64,000 nt of DNA from Epiperipatus broadwayi (Eukaryota; Onychophora; Udeonychophora; Euonychophora; Peripatidae): assembly GCA_028023455.1 (NCBI GenBank), contig JAQFVV010012536.1:2620001-2684000 (forward strand), read 5' to 3'. Positions 49,172 through 60,335 of the stretch are shown one piece after another. The notes beneath the pieces were generated by a model. That model was not told where the DNA came from and made no database searches. It worked only from the letters and a program-made list of their open reading frames with translations. How positions within the stretch are numbered: position 1 is the first letter of the stretch; every line of letters begins with the position of its first letter. The position numbers and the translations under genes were made by a program.

Positions 49172-49819
49172 AGATGTATTAATTTGCTTATACTGGATGT
49201 TTTATATATTGTAACATGATATATATATATATGCGTTACATTCAAATTTTAATAGTAACTTTTTTTATCTAATACAGAATTAAAAACAAACTGTCAAAAT
49301 GCACAAATAACGAATTATTAATTTATTAATATGTTAGATTGATTTAAATATTAAAATAAGCTTTAAAAAATAAATAAATTATAGAATTGAAGCAAAGATT
49401 CTAATCTTTAAATAAAATATATAATAAAAAGCCTTTTGATTTTAATAATAGCGAAGAGTTTTTAATCTTAAAAAGAAAAATTACAAACCGATCCTTAGGG
49501 CAAAATGACCATGGAAAAGAAAATGATTATGAAATAGAAACAAAAGACTTGCTTCTTCCGCCCAAAAATAGAGACACAGACCTCAGTGGAAAACCCAAAA
49601 TCTTACTTGGACAAACTGAATTAACCAATAAAATAGAGATATGGAATATGTCTGATGAATCCTGCATTCCAGAGATAAGGTACCTGAGGACTATAAAAAG
49701 AAATCCAAAACAATAATTAGAGTTGGAGATTAGAAAAATTAAAAATTTAAATTCTTTCATCTGTTGCTGAAAAGTTAAAATAAATATTATCGCCATCATC
49801 AAAAATGTAATGAGCTTCA

Positions 49820-49960
49820 TTGTGCTTCCTTCGGTGCGGCTGGCCGAAGGTAGCTTTCCTATTCACAGATCCCAGGATTGAACCACTGGTGCCATATGCA
49901 GAAATCTTCATAAATTGTCATCGCCCACAAGAAATGGATCATTTATAAATTCAGATCTTC
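49820..49960 (-). repeat. Possible tRNA-headed repeat
   Basis: The minus strand contains GGTTCAATCCTGGGATC, a B-box-like stretch, beside a GC-rich hairpin (49847-49867, 'ccttcggtgcggctggccgaagg'). The class is uncertain. Confidence 0.3.
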
Positions 49961-50459
49961 ATCATGAAGGAACAAGCCTGGAGAAAGAAAGGAAAGTATA
50001 CATTATAATCAAAAAAAACATTATAAACTCAATTTAAAATCTCAGAACTTTATTTTCCTTTAAAGATGATTTATAGACTTTCTCTCTGAATCAAATCTAA
50101 ACTCTATAAACTTTAAAAAAATTTAAGTCTTATCAAAAATTGAAATGTAATCTTTTAAAATATGTGTTATATGTTTTCATTTATGCTAAGTGTAAGATCT
50201 GTTTGTAATGGGGCGGGGGTTTGCGATTGCAAACTTAAATTTAAAAATAGAAACACATAGTTATTTGTTCATTATTAAATTTTAAAAATAGGTTAGAAAT
50301 AGTATTTCTGGAAAGAAAATAAATTGAATATAATGCTCATTTTAAAAGAATTTTAAAACTAAACTAAATATTTTCTTTTTATTAAATTAATAAAATGATT
50401 TAAATGTTAGTTGAGTATATATGGCTGCTAGATCAGTTTAAATATATGTTATTTTAAAG

Positions 50460-50960
50460 AGGATTTGATTTCGGACTATTTGTTTGTAGTTGTGTCAATG
50501 CTGGTGGAGAGATATATGGACGTTTATATCAATGTAATGTGAAGTGTGTTAGCACCTAGGGCAACGAGTCCAACTGAATGCATGACCCCAAAGAGGCAGT
50601 CATACCGTTGAAATGGACGCAGACGTATTTCCTGCGCCATTGACCTATTCCAGCTCTATGGATTTTGGACGATAAGCCGGCAAGATAAGACTGCTCTCCC
50701 ATCCATACGTAGCATTTCCTTTTATTATTTTATATGCATGTTTCCTTCGCCTGACAGATGCACCTTCCTACGGCACGAAGGCCATGTCTTCTCCAATAAT
50801 ATCACACTGTTCAGATGCACATTCCTGTCGGGTGATTCTATGCTAACATGTTCACATTGCATTGGTTGCTGATATATATCTAGAAGTGAGTATTGGTGTG
50901 GCTGCAGATTTTTAGTCTGGAGTCAAGTGATTTGAAAATTTGTGAGTGCGTCTAGGTAGC
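50460..50960. other. GC-richer unique stretch, no gene recognised
   Basis: Composition is clearly less A+T-rich than its flanks and contains CG dinucleotides. The hairpin-like pairing 'atgaccccaaagaggcagtcat' (50581-50602) is the clearest structure. No ORF of note. It could be an unrecognised repeat or a conserved non-coding element. Confidence 0.35.
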
Positions 50961-51277
50961 CCATTTATACTCAACATTCTAAAGATTTAAAATTAGAGTT
51001 AAAAACAAATAAAACTAATAATAATAAATAATAATGAAAAAAATATGGTTTTTTCTTATATAATAATTTTAAAGTTTGTGCGTTATTGATTATATACGTA
51101 AATAAAATCTCTTTTTGTGATATTAATACTGACAGTGATTGCTTTTATTATTCTTTATTATTAAAAATATATTTTAATAAATATATTAAGTTTCTGCATC
51201 TACTTGAGCTAGTGACTTGGGCTGGCGGTCGCGGTCTTAACAGCACGTATCTGTCGACTTTATAAATTTTCTAGGTT

Positions 51278-51345
51278 CAAAGTAGCCTAGTGGCGCTTTG
51301 TCGGCAGATGCGGTAAGACTGGATATTTCATCATCATCCCCGACC
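51278..51345 (+). repeat. tRNA-like SINE head fragment
   Basis: 'aaagtagcctagtggcgctttgtcggcagatgcggtaagact' resembles a tRNA 5' half and matches 33276-33335. Confidence 0.4.
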
Positions 51346-51361
51346 ATCATAATATATATAT

Positions 51362-51705
51362 CAATAGAGCGATTTGAACTTATGATTTTTCGGTCTTTTC
51401 ATCCTTGATTCTATCTCAAACAAGGGTTTTGAGCATTCCATTGTCAGTTTTTCAATGAAATGGATGGTTGAATAGTTGGAAGACTGAAAAGATTGAAGCC
51501 TATCTTAATATAAACTGAGCACTAATTGTCTGTGTGTGGGAGATTATGATCTGGATCAACTTATGAGTGCTGGTTTAGCATGAAATACAGATATTGGGAT
51601 CATATATTTTTATACATGTGTGTGGTCATGTGTATTGGTTGCTTGAGATAAAGTGGATAAACAGACTGAAAAATCCTCAGTTCAAATCCCTCTATAAAAA
51701 TATTA
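51362..51705. repeat. Family B element, inverted pair, degenerate
   Basis: Left tail 'gatttgaacttatg' and right tail 'tcagttcaaatccctct' face each other. The right arm has CTTATGA instead of CTGATGA, hairpin GTGCTG-GTT-TAGCAT, and GAAATACAGATATTGG, so the ribozyme core is broken at one base. Confidence 0.65.
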
Positions 51706-52335
51706 GAAAATATATTGGATGAATCATTGACTCGTTTAGGCATCAAATTTCTGTATCATGTTTTCCCAACTTTAACATTTCTCAACATGACACATAGGTG
51801 GTCTTTTGACACACATTGTAAATTATGTGGAGCATATGAAGAAACTTTTTCATGTGGTAATGATTATTGTCCATTAAGAACTTCTTCAACAACCCACTAA
51901 ACAAGATTTTGACGTCAAGTTTTTGATTGGTGACAAAAAGACAATTAAAAACTGCATTATCACTTGTAAGATTTAATTGGTTATTAAGATGTATAACAAT
52001 TATTCCAAAACAATTACGGTTATTCTGTTCAACAATTCCATGACTATTGAAGCAGTATTACAGAGAGTTAAAATGACTTCGAAAATAATTAATATGTATA
52101 ATATTGACCACGAGGATTATTTAGTCCACGGAATCTATTATAACCTAAGTAAAATGCAGATTCACAATCATACAATCTCAATGAAGACCTGTTTTCTATG
52201 TAATATTACATAAGCCAACAAAATACATCAATATCTTTACTAAATATAACTTAAGTTGTGACTTTAAATACGAAGCATATTGTTTTTAGTTTATATATAT
52301 AGCAAAATAAATTAGTTTTTTAAAATATTTATTAG

Positions 52336-52468
52336 ATTATAAATAATAACGTAGCTTAATTCACTGCACATGCGCTTTAGCCATGGAAAGGAGAGTATTC
52401 AGTTTAAATAGTTCCATGTGTGGCTAAAGCGCATGTGCCGTGGTTTAAGCTACGTTATTATTTATAAT
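52336..52468. repeat. Palindromic MITE-like element
   Basis: Arms of about 52-56 bp (52336-52387 and 52413-52468) share AAATAATAACGTAGCTTAA and ACATGCGCTTTAGCCA with their complements. The 25-bp centre is unpaired. No coding content. Confidence 0.85.
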
Positions 52469-52479
52469 TTATATAAAAA

Positions 52480-53180
52480 CATCGCGCTATATAAATATAA
52501 ATATTTAACTATTTATTAGAATAACATTAAAAATAAAATGTTACTCTTAAATATTAAAACAGAGTTTTCAATCATAATTGAATTTTATTAAACTTCAAAT
52601 TATATTAATCAATTCCAGTAGATACTTTTTTGCAGTCTTCTTACTATTATTAAAATATTAACTATACCAGCGGCGCTTCTCTTGTTATTAGATTAAAAGA
52701 ATGTAATGCGGTTGATAATTTAAATATATTTCAATAACATTTGCATGACATACTAATAATACATGAGTTATCAACTGCAGTTAAAAATAATTACTGTAAT
52801 CAATTTTTATATAACAATGTTGTAGGTCAATTTTAACAGCTGTTGATAATATGTCTATTATTATTTGATGTAAATATTCTTTAAATATATTTTAATTCTT
52901 TACTACATTACATGTTTTATTTTACTAAGACAAGCAAAGTCGACCTGCGTTTTTTCGAGCATCCGTAGAATAATAACAAAATAAAATAATATAATGCAAT
53001 TGATTATTAAAATATATTTCTAATTTATATATATAAGGAGGATATATTCTATTTTTGTTGTATTGAATACTAAATAAAAATTTCGCTCATTAATTCTTTC
53101 CATTTCTTTAGCTGTCCGTCATTGTTATTAGAAAGTTTGATAATTAAAATATATTTACATATTCCACTTTCAAATTCTAG
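52480..53180. other. Gene-free AT-rich DNA
   Basis: Nothing recognised. Confidence 0.45.
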
Positions 53181-53189
53181 CTATAAGCG

Positions 53190-54225
53190 TCGCATTAGTA
53201 GAAAGTCTGCTAGTGTTGTCATATAATAAATATGATGTAGTTAGAATTGTATGGAAGGGAGTGGCAGTAGCAGGATTAACATACTGTAATGATGCGTTAT
53301 GTGTTAGTAAAGGAGTATTAGATTATTTAGAAAAAGTACAAAGGGAAGTAGGAAGACATGCATTAGATGCAGAAGTGTGGACAGCAAAGGAGGCAATCCA
53401 AGGAGAAATGGGATGGTCAAGTTTTTATATGAGAGATGCAAAAAACAAATTGAAAATGTTTGGTAGATTGCAGTTTATGGATAATAAAAGAATAGCCAAA
53501 ATAGTATTTAATTGGGTTATGAGTAAAGGGTAGGCAACAAGATAGGTGAGAAAGGAAATGCGGTATGCAGAAGATTTGGATAAAGAGTTTATATCAGTAT
53601 ACTTGTACAAAAGATGGATGATTGTGTTAGGAGGATTGTTGAGTGTTATAGTGGTAAGGAATGGGATGGAAGAATAGATGCATTAATAAAGAATAGGGAG
53701 TTGGAGAGATGGAGAACTAGTATGGAGAATAAAAAGTTTAAATATATATAGAAGTAAATGGAACATTGGGTGTGAGAAAGTAGTTTATTGTTTAAGGCTT
53801 GAACGGGATCTTTACCAACAAAGTAATATATATATATAAATGGAAAAATATGGGTGATTTAGTCTGCAAGTTGTGTAAGGAATGCATAGAAAATATTAGG
53901 CATCTGTTAATTCAGTGTTAATGCTTGAAAGCAGAAAGGGTACAAATAATGACGTTATGGAAGAATAAATATGAACAAAGTGATTATACAGAAAGTGGGT
54001 TATTGGTTTTTATGCTGGGTTTGAGAAAAGATAAGGGGGGTTTAGATATGAAAGCCATGGAGTTGACAAAGATTATGTTGTGGAAATGGGATGGAGCAGA
54101 TTGTGGGAAAACTTCGGGTGGGGAATGGAAAGGGAAGGTAAAGTGGCTAACACGTTTCTCTGGGCATTGTTGTTGAGAGATTCCTGACTCCATATAAGGA
54201 GAAGTCACAGTGCATCACATCACAT
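53190..54225 (+). pseudogene. Non-LTR retrotransposon C-terminal region with CCHC motif
   Basis: The first frame (53213-53533) reads VRIVWKGVAVAGLTYCNDAL, then LEKVQREVGRHALDAEVWTA and EAIQGEMGWSSFYMRDAKNK, a block known from the C-terminal part of LINE proteins, notably those annotated as tick transposon proteins. Further on, 53860-53920 encodes DLVCKLCKECIENIRHLLIQ then C and a stop, a CxxC..H..C zinc knuckle as at many LINE C-termini, followed by ..KWDGADCGKTSGGEWKGK. Frames shift several times, so it is a relic lacking the catalytic region. A second relic of the same LINE is at 45560-46340. Confidence 0.8.
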
Positions 54226-54431
54226 CCGTTAAAATATAATTATATATTTTATTTTTGATGTATTGAATACCAAATAAAATTTTTACTTTCTAATTTTCTG
54301 CATTTCTCTGTCTTCTTGTGTTAATAGAAAGTTTGACAATTAAAATATATTTATGTAATATTTATATGAAATAATTATCAATATCAGTATCATAAAAAAA
54401 TAACTTTTATTAAATACAATAAACAATAATT

Positions 54432-54590
54432 TAAAACAGGCAAAACTTACCATACAGTGGTGCCATCAGTGCAAGCCAGAGTAATCAATGGATGCCAGAA
54501 GGCTTGTGCATAAAATCCCCATCTAGTGCCTACTCATCCAATATCCCCAGACTAGTTTCTGGCTTATGGCTTTTATATTTTTCATGTGAT
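54432..54590 (-). repeat. Family A element, truncated
   Basis: Begins with the family A terminus (AACAGGCAAAACTTACCATA) and ends inside the hammerhead motif; the minus strand keeps GAAACTAGTCTGGGGA and half of hairpin II. The CTGATGA side is gone. Confidence 0.65.
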
Positions 54591-54840
54591 AACTTTTTTA
54601 ATGGCTGTAGAATTTTAATTATGCAAATGAGAACTTACATGGCCCAAATGCAGTTTAAATAATTTAAAATATATTTATCCAATAAAATTATATCTGGATT
54701 ACCAAAAACTAATACCTCTTTATTTCTCTAGTTTACATTTCAATGGCTGCAGTATTCTAATTTATCACAAGAAAATACAACTTAAAGGGAAATGTAATAT
54801 TTGAATACAAGTACGATGTATATACTTAAGCTTCAGATGT

Positions 54841-55030
54841 TATTAGAGGGATTTGAACCCAGACTTTCAAACTCCCTTCCGTCATCCACTCCATCTTATA
54901 TAATGATGCATATGAACACATACATGTGAAAAAGATAAATGATAATATACATGTTTCTTGCTGAACCAACACTCATCATTTGGTCTGGATCGTCATCTTC
55001 CACATATATATTGAACAGATATACTGTTTC
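54841..55030 (-). repeat. Family B element, single copy
   Basis: The tRNA-like tail GGGATTTGAACCCAG (plus-strand view) is followed by the family body. The minus-strand ribozyme motif has ATGATGA (first core base changed), hairpin GTGTTG-GTT-CAGCAA, and GAAA. Confidence 0.6.
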
Positions 55031-55239
55031 ACATATATATTTAGAAGATCCCCCCTCCCCACAAATTTAAAAGACTAATAATATTTTAAGTCAGACTAAT
55101 AATATTTTTAAAAAAGACTAAATATTTTTTTTAAAAAAAAAAGAGGAAGAAATAATGAAAAGACTAACAATATTTTTTTTTTTAAAGAAGAGGAAGAAAT
55201 AATGAAATTTGACTATATTTTAGAAGAATAATTTGTAAA

Positions 55240-55740
55240 GCAGAATAAGTGTATGGGTCAAGTCATTGCTGCTGGAAAGAGAAAATTAATTAAAAATTTG
55301 AAAACATCTAGCCAGATAAGTAAAAACAGTCTGTTCCTACCAAAGAGAAACTGTCCAATGAACTGGGGCATTAATGGCACAAACATGGATGAAAACACAC
55401 CAAAATTAATTGGATTCAGCAGGCACTTAAGGTGAATCCATTCTGATAGAAAGGAAAGATAGCAATAGGCTGCAAAATCGTTAGAAGTTAATTGAGTCTG
55501 ATACAAGATTTAGCTACAAGAGTACTAAAAAGGTAACCAATGGAACCATCAAACAGCCTAATGAAAAATCATCATAATATGATTCTCTCTATCTGCCCAC
55601 CATGTGAACTCCATGCCTTGCTTAGAAGTTATAATGTGCCGTTCAACAATGACCCCCGGTTATTTAGTAACGCTGTAATAAATGAAGTCATGAAATTTAG
55701 AGGAAAGCAATTAAAAATGATTCAATTACAATAAGATATG
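55240..55740 (+). other. Unassigned open frames, possibly a decayed coding sequence
   Basis: Frames at 55253-55435 and 55540-55734 have balanced composition (MGQVIAAGKRKLIKNLKTSS and ILSICPPCELHALLRSYNVP are typical pieces) and lie within 110 bp of each other in the same direction, with an A-rich stretch upstream (55080-55210). I recognise no family. They could be parts of one frameshifted retrocopy. Confidence 0.2.
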
Positions 55741-56214
55741 AATTAAAATTATAGCTATTAATTTTTATAAAACAAAAGTGAGAAAATGTTATATTATTAG
55801 TCTTAAGAAAAGTGTTCACAATCAATTATTACCTTCAGTCAAAGGTTGACGATAGTTTTTTTTTATCTTTATTTAAAAATGAAAACAAGAAATGAAAATC
55901 GTTATTATTTAATTAAAAACACTCATATATATATATATATGTGTGTGTTATATATTTCATTAGTTAAACGCCAATTATTTCATAAAATTTAAGATATGTT
56001 CAAATAATAGAAATACTTCTAATAATAATTGTAATAATTATTTCACATGAACCAGCTAAATGGAAATGTCAATCAAAGATATGGTAAAAATAATAAAATG
56101 CTATATGAATCATAAATACTTATATGCATGTTAGCTATATCTTAATAAAATAATAAAATGTATGTGTATAAATATATATCTATACTGGATTGGATTATAA
56201 ATACTCCACAAACA

Positions 56215-56808
56215 TGGAATTACTAATATTATCTGTACAGCTACCTGAAATGCTTTCACATACCTGGAATAATAATTGCAATTCTGATATCTGTTCATCT
56301 ACCTGAAATGCTTTCCCATACCTGGAATAATAATTGTAATACTGATATTATCTGCACATCTACCTGAAATGCTTTCATATACCTGGAATAATAATTGTAC
56401 TACTGAAATTATCTGCACATCTATTCAAAATGTTTCTACAAACCCGGAATAAATGATTCCAAACATTTATGTATTAGCATAATATGTATACCTACCTGAA
56501 ATGCTTTCACAAACCTGGAATAATAATTGCAATACTGATATCTGTACATCTACCTGAAATGCTTTCACATACCTGGAATAATAATTGTAATACTGATATT
56601 ATTTGTTCATCTACTTTAAATGCTTCTATAGTCTTGAAATCAATAATCAAAAACATTTATTTATAAATTATGTATGAGTACCTGCTTAAAATGCTTCTAC
56701 AGACCTGGAATAAATGGTTAAAAACATTTGCTTATTAATTGTATATGTATATCTATCTGAACTGCTTCTATCAGCCTTAAAATGTGATTATCAATACTTG
56801 TATATTAA
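56215..56808. repeat. Minisatellite with ~65-100 bp units, first block
   Basis: Eight or nine units built on ATCTACCTGAAATGCTTTCA, 'ACCTGGAATAATAATTG' and 'ACTGATATTATCTGCAC'. Some later units have a longer spacer ('aaaacatttatttattaattgtatatg'). Confidence 0.9.
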
Positions 56809-57541
56809 CCTATTTTTAGCTAGTCATGGCTAAAAACATGACGGCTTCCAGTCTTTCTAAATCGGGCATTTTTAATACTACGGTTAAGATTTTGCGTTAT
56901 TTTTAAAGGTTAAAAAAAGTTCCATAAGATGCTGCCCTCTCTTGAGTTATTTTACAAGTAAAAAATCAATAAAACTGATGTTTAAGTTCTGACAAAAGAA
57001 GTAGGCCAACTTTTCTTGACTCTGATTGGCTGTTATATTTCGACAACAAAGAAAATGGTTGTCAATAACTTTTACTGCTGAGATTTCTTTTGTTTCATTT
57101 CGAAAATGATAAATGACTGTTTTAGATCATTTTAAAAGTATTTTTTGACAAATTATAAATTATTTTGATAAAATATGCTAAAAATAAAATTATTTTAGAA
57201 AAATAGTTAAGACTTTAGCAAAAATTATTTACTTATCCACAACGTAAAATTGGAAAAGAAATCACTGACGTCACCAAGACTTTTTGGTTGATGAGTAACG
57301 TTCATTTTAGATTTGCCGCTATTGAATATTTTTATAATTATAAATAAAAATTTATTTTTGAAAAAACTTTCGTTCACTTTCATAACCTGACAAATTATTA
57401 ATATACTTTTTACAAACGAAACTATAAGTGAACATAATATTAAAAGATGAATATATTTTGACACTTGAGTTTGTGAATTGACCGATTAAAAAAGTTGACT
57501 TTTACCTCACTCGGCCAATAAAATAATCAGCAAAAAAGAGG
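56809..57541. mobile_element. piggyBac-type MITE inserted in the minisatellite
   Basis: Flanked by TTAA on both sides (56805-56808 and 57542-57545). Termini CCTATTTTTAGCT and CCTCTTTTTTGCT (complement of the right end) are matched inverted repeats. Removing the element and one TTAA restores a normal minisatellite unit ('tattaattgtatacgtatatctacctg', compare 56731-56758), which confirms the insertion. No transposase frame. CG-containing words (57230-57310) are more common than outside. Confidence 0.85.
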
Positions 57542-57545
57542 TTAA

Positions 57546-57665
57546 TTGTATACGTATATCTACCTGAAATGTGTCTTTAGACTTCTTCTCATCATGTGAA
57601 CTAAAAATGGGTTTTTGTTTGGATAACCTACCTGAAATATTTTGAGACTTCTTCTCATTATATGA
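57546..57665. repeat. Minisatellite, second block
   Basis: Two diverged units (ATCTACCTGAAATG.. and ..AACCTACCTGAAATATTTTG) continue the array interrupted by the MITE. Confidence 0.8.
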
Positions 57666-58059
57666 ACTATATTAGAAGGACTTGCTAATGAATTATTGTT
57701 AATAAAATTGTTGTTATTAAAAATTAATCTAATTGTTTAGTTCCATTTTTGCATCACTAATTATTCATTGCATCTTGCTCACAAGAATCTCATGCCTCCT
57801 GAGCTATGTCCGGCATAACCAGTTGATGATATGTAAGATTGTAGTGAGATGGAACTCTAGTGGCATCATTTGGGAAACCAATACCTAAATTTCTAGATGC
57901 TTCCAGTCTCTATGGTGCTACATCCTCTGATGAGCAGAAAATATTGTTGTAGGTGGTATGATGTCTGCATTGGGGAATGCCAATTGATAGTTCCTTCCTG
58001 CAATATGCTTATCAGGAAATTAAAGCCAACCAAGAGCAAGGTTGGTTTTTGTCCCATGA

Positions 58060-58515
58060 CAATATATATATAATCAATCCTCGGTTTATATTAAGATGCC
58101 AATTCTTCAAACTTGAATGGACAGGCTTCAATCTTCTCCATTCTCCAACTCTTCAGCTATCCATATCATAGAAAATCTGAAGATGGAATATTTCACATTG
58201 TGGAATTTGAGTATTCCATCTTTAAATTTTTATGCTATGGATGGCTAAAGATTTGTAGAATGGAGAGTATTAAAGTCTTTCCAATAAAGTTTTAAAATTT
58301 TCTACCTTAATATAAGCCAAGCACTGATTTTATATATGTGTATGTGGGAGATGATGATCTGGACCAACTGATGAGTGCTGGTTCAGCATGGAATACTTGT
58401 ATTGGAGATCATTTATCTTTTTCACATGTATGTGGTCATGTATATCAGCTATATAAGATGGAGTGGATGAGTAAAGAGAGATTGAAAGTGTGTTTAAATC
58501 CCCTCTAATTATATT
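58060..58515. repeat. Family B element, inverted dimer
   Basis: Facing arms: 'ttatattaagatgccaattc' near 58088 against 'ctaccttaatataagcc' near 58300. The right arm continues through the ribozyme region to the tRNA-like tail ('gtttaaatcccctctaatta'). The central stretch (58160-58260) has its own inverted words (gaagatggaatatt / gagtattccatcttt). Confidence 0.7.
58356..58410 (+). ncRNA. Hammerhead ribozyme-like motif (family B), extended stem I
   Basis: GATCT and CCAA (58356-58367) pair with TTGG and AGATC (58402-58410), giving a two-part stem I with a short internal loop. Core CTGATGA (58368-58374), hairpin II GTGCTG-GTT-CAGCAT (six pairs including G·T), then GGAA in place of GAAA, and stem III as in the other copies. 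One core base is mutated, so this copy is probably inactive. Confidence 0.6.
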
Positions 58516-58816
58516 TAAAGGGAAATGGTAAAAGTTTATCAAATTCATTATTTCTCTTGTTGTATCTGTGGTATTTTAAAATGTATTTTTTCTTGTTAAA
58601 TATGTTTAAACTGACATCCCAAAAATTCATCAATTTCGTAGTAAAAGTTTATCAAATTCAGTAGAATATTTTCTTAATGAATATTTCTGTAGTGTAATTT
58701 TTCACTATGCAACTCTCACACGAAGTAGGGACTGACTTTTATCTGCTTTTAACACCTTGTGGAGGAATGTAATTGTAAACATGTGACCAAAGACATCTGA
58801 TAAAAATGTATGATTT

Positions 58817-58862
58817 CCAAGATGCACATTTTGTGCTGAACCAGCACTCATCAGTAAGCCCA
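58817..58862 (-). ncRNA. Hammerhead-like motif (family B'), compensated stem III
   Basis: Minus strand: CTGATGA (58854-58848), perfect six-pair hairpin GTGCTG-GTT-CAGCAC (58847-58833), AAAA in place of GAAA, then stem III ATG-TG-CAT and C at 58821 as the cleavage nucleotide, followed by TTGG. Stem III differs from family B (ATA..TGT/TAT) but stays paired. The G-to-A change in the core is shared by several B' copies and should abolish activity. Confidence 0.55.
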
Positions 58863-59740
58863 GACCACAATCTCTTACACATATCTTTGTCATTGTTCAG
58901 TATATGTAAATAGGGAATTGCTACAGTTTAATTGACAATTGTCAAACTTACTGCCCTCACAACTTTGACACAAACCACTTAATGGAATTATATTAATAAC
59001 TGTTGTTAGTCCATCATTAGACTAGAGATTATCCACTTAATGAATATTTCTGTAGAGTAATTTTCATTACACCATTCTTCCACAATGTAGGGTCTGGTTT
59101 CCATTAGCTTTTAAGATCTTCTGGAGTATAGTCATGAACATATGACCAAAGACATGTGAAAAAGATGCTTCCCCAAGATGCACATTTTATTCTGAACCAG
59201 TACTCATCAGTAGGCCCAGATCAATTAAACTGTAGCAATTGACTACATGGGGAAAAGATATATGATTCCTAAGATGCACATTTTGTGCTGAAGCAGAACT
59301 CATCAGTTGGCTCACATCAATTAAATTGTTTGCAATTGTTTATCTATTTATACTGAACAATGATAAAGATATATGTAAGAGATTGTGATCTGGACCAACT
59401 GATGAGTCTGGTCCAGTGTGAAATGTGCAAAAAACATTTTCCCATTTTTGATCATATGTTTATGATTACACCTCTCCACAATGTGTTAAAAGTGGATAGA
59501 TACCAGTGTCTATCTTGTGTGAGAATGGCATATAGTGAAAATTACACTACAGTAATATTATTCATTAAATGGGTAGTCTCTAGTCTAAAAAATGACTAAT
59601 AAAAAATTATTAATGCACTTCCATTAAGTGGTTTGTGTCAAAGTTGTGTAAGCAGTAGTTGACACTTATCAATGACATGATAGCAATTTCTAACTATACT
59701 GAACAATGATAAAGATATATGTAAGAAATTGTGATCTGGG

Positions 59741-59782
59741 CCAACTGATGAGGGCTGGTTCAGCACAAAATGTGCATCTTAG
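59741..59782 (+). ncRNA. Hammerhead-like motif (family B')
   Basis: CCAA (59741-59744), CTGATGA (59745-59751), hairpin GGGCTG-GTT-CAGCAC (five of six pairs), AAAA, stem III ATG-TG-CAT, C at 59778, then TTAG. It carries the same core G-to-A change as 58817. Confidence 0.5.
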
Positions 59783-60221
59783 CAATCATATATCTTTTTC
59801 ACATGTCTGAGATCATATATGTATTACACTTCCCCTCAAGGTGTTAAAAGTGGATAGAAACTAGTCCCTACCTTGTATGAGAATGGTATAGTGAAAATTA
59901 CACTACAAAAATATTATTAAGTGGATAATCTTTAAACTAACGAATGACTAATAAAAATTATTAATATATTTTCAGTACTGGTGCCATTTTAAATTTTACT
60001 TTAACATGTGTTAAATTAAACATATATTTAAACTGAAATCCTAAGTTTATCAAATTCATTATTATAACTGATATAAATTATCATTATTCAAATGAGAAAT
60101 TAAATACGTGGTTAAAAAATACAATTTAAATAATTTAAAATATATTTACAAAATCAAATTTTACCTAGCTTTACCAAAAACTGTACTTTTCATTTAAAAA
60201 AATGTCCAACTCTGTACTGTC

Positions 60222-60335
60222 AAGCGTTGTTAGCCGAGAGGTCATTGCATCCACCTTGCAAGCGAGTAGTTGGTTGCAGACGGTTGTGGGTTTGCGTCCC
60301 AGCTGATGCCATGACATATGAGAAAAAAAAACTCT
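60222..60335 (+). repeat. Short tRNA-derived SINE, second subfamily
   Basis: AAGCGTTGTTAGCCGAGAGG, CACCTTGCAAGCGAGTAG, GGTTGTGGGTTTGCGTCCC, then CATATGAG and an A run. It is a close relative of 39795-39907. Confidence 0.7.

Larger units (their letters stand above)
58680..59970. repeat. Family B' cluster: five ribozyme-like copies in both directions
   Basis: Motifs on the minus strand at about 58817-58862, 59175-59215 and 59269-59316, and on the plus strand at about 59393-59430 and 59741-59782. The DNA between them is also repeated in inverted order (for example 'ttgacacaaaccacttaatgg' at 58966 and 'ccattaagtggtttgtgtcaa' at 59621). The frames at 58705-58893 and 59360-59599 are translations of these repeats. 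Confidence 0.7.
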
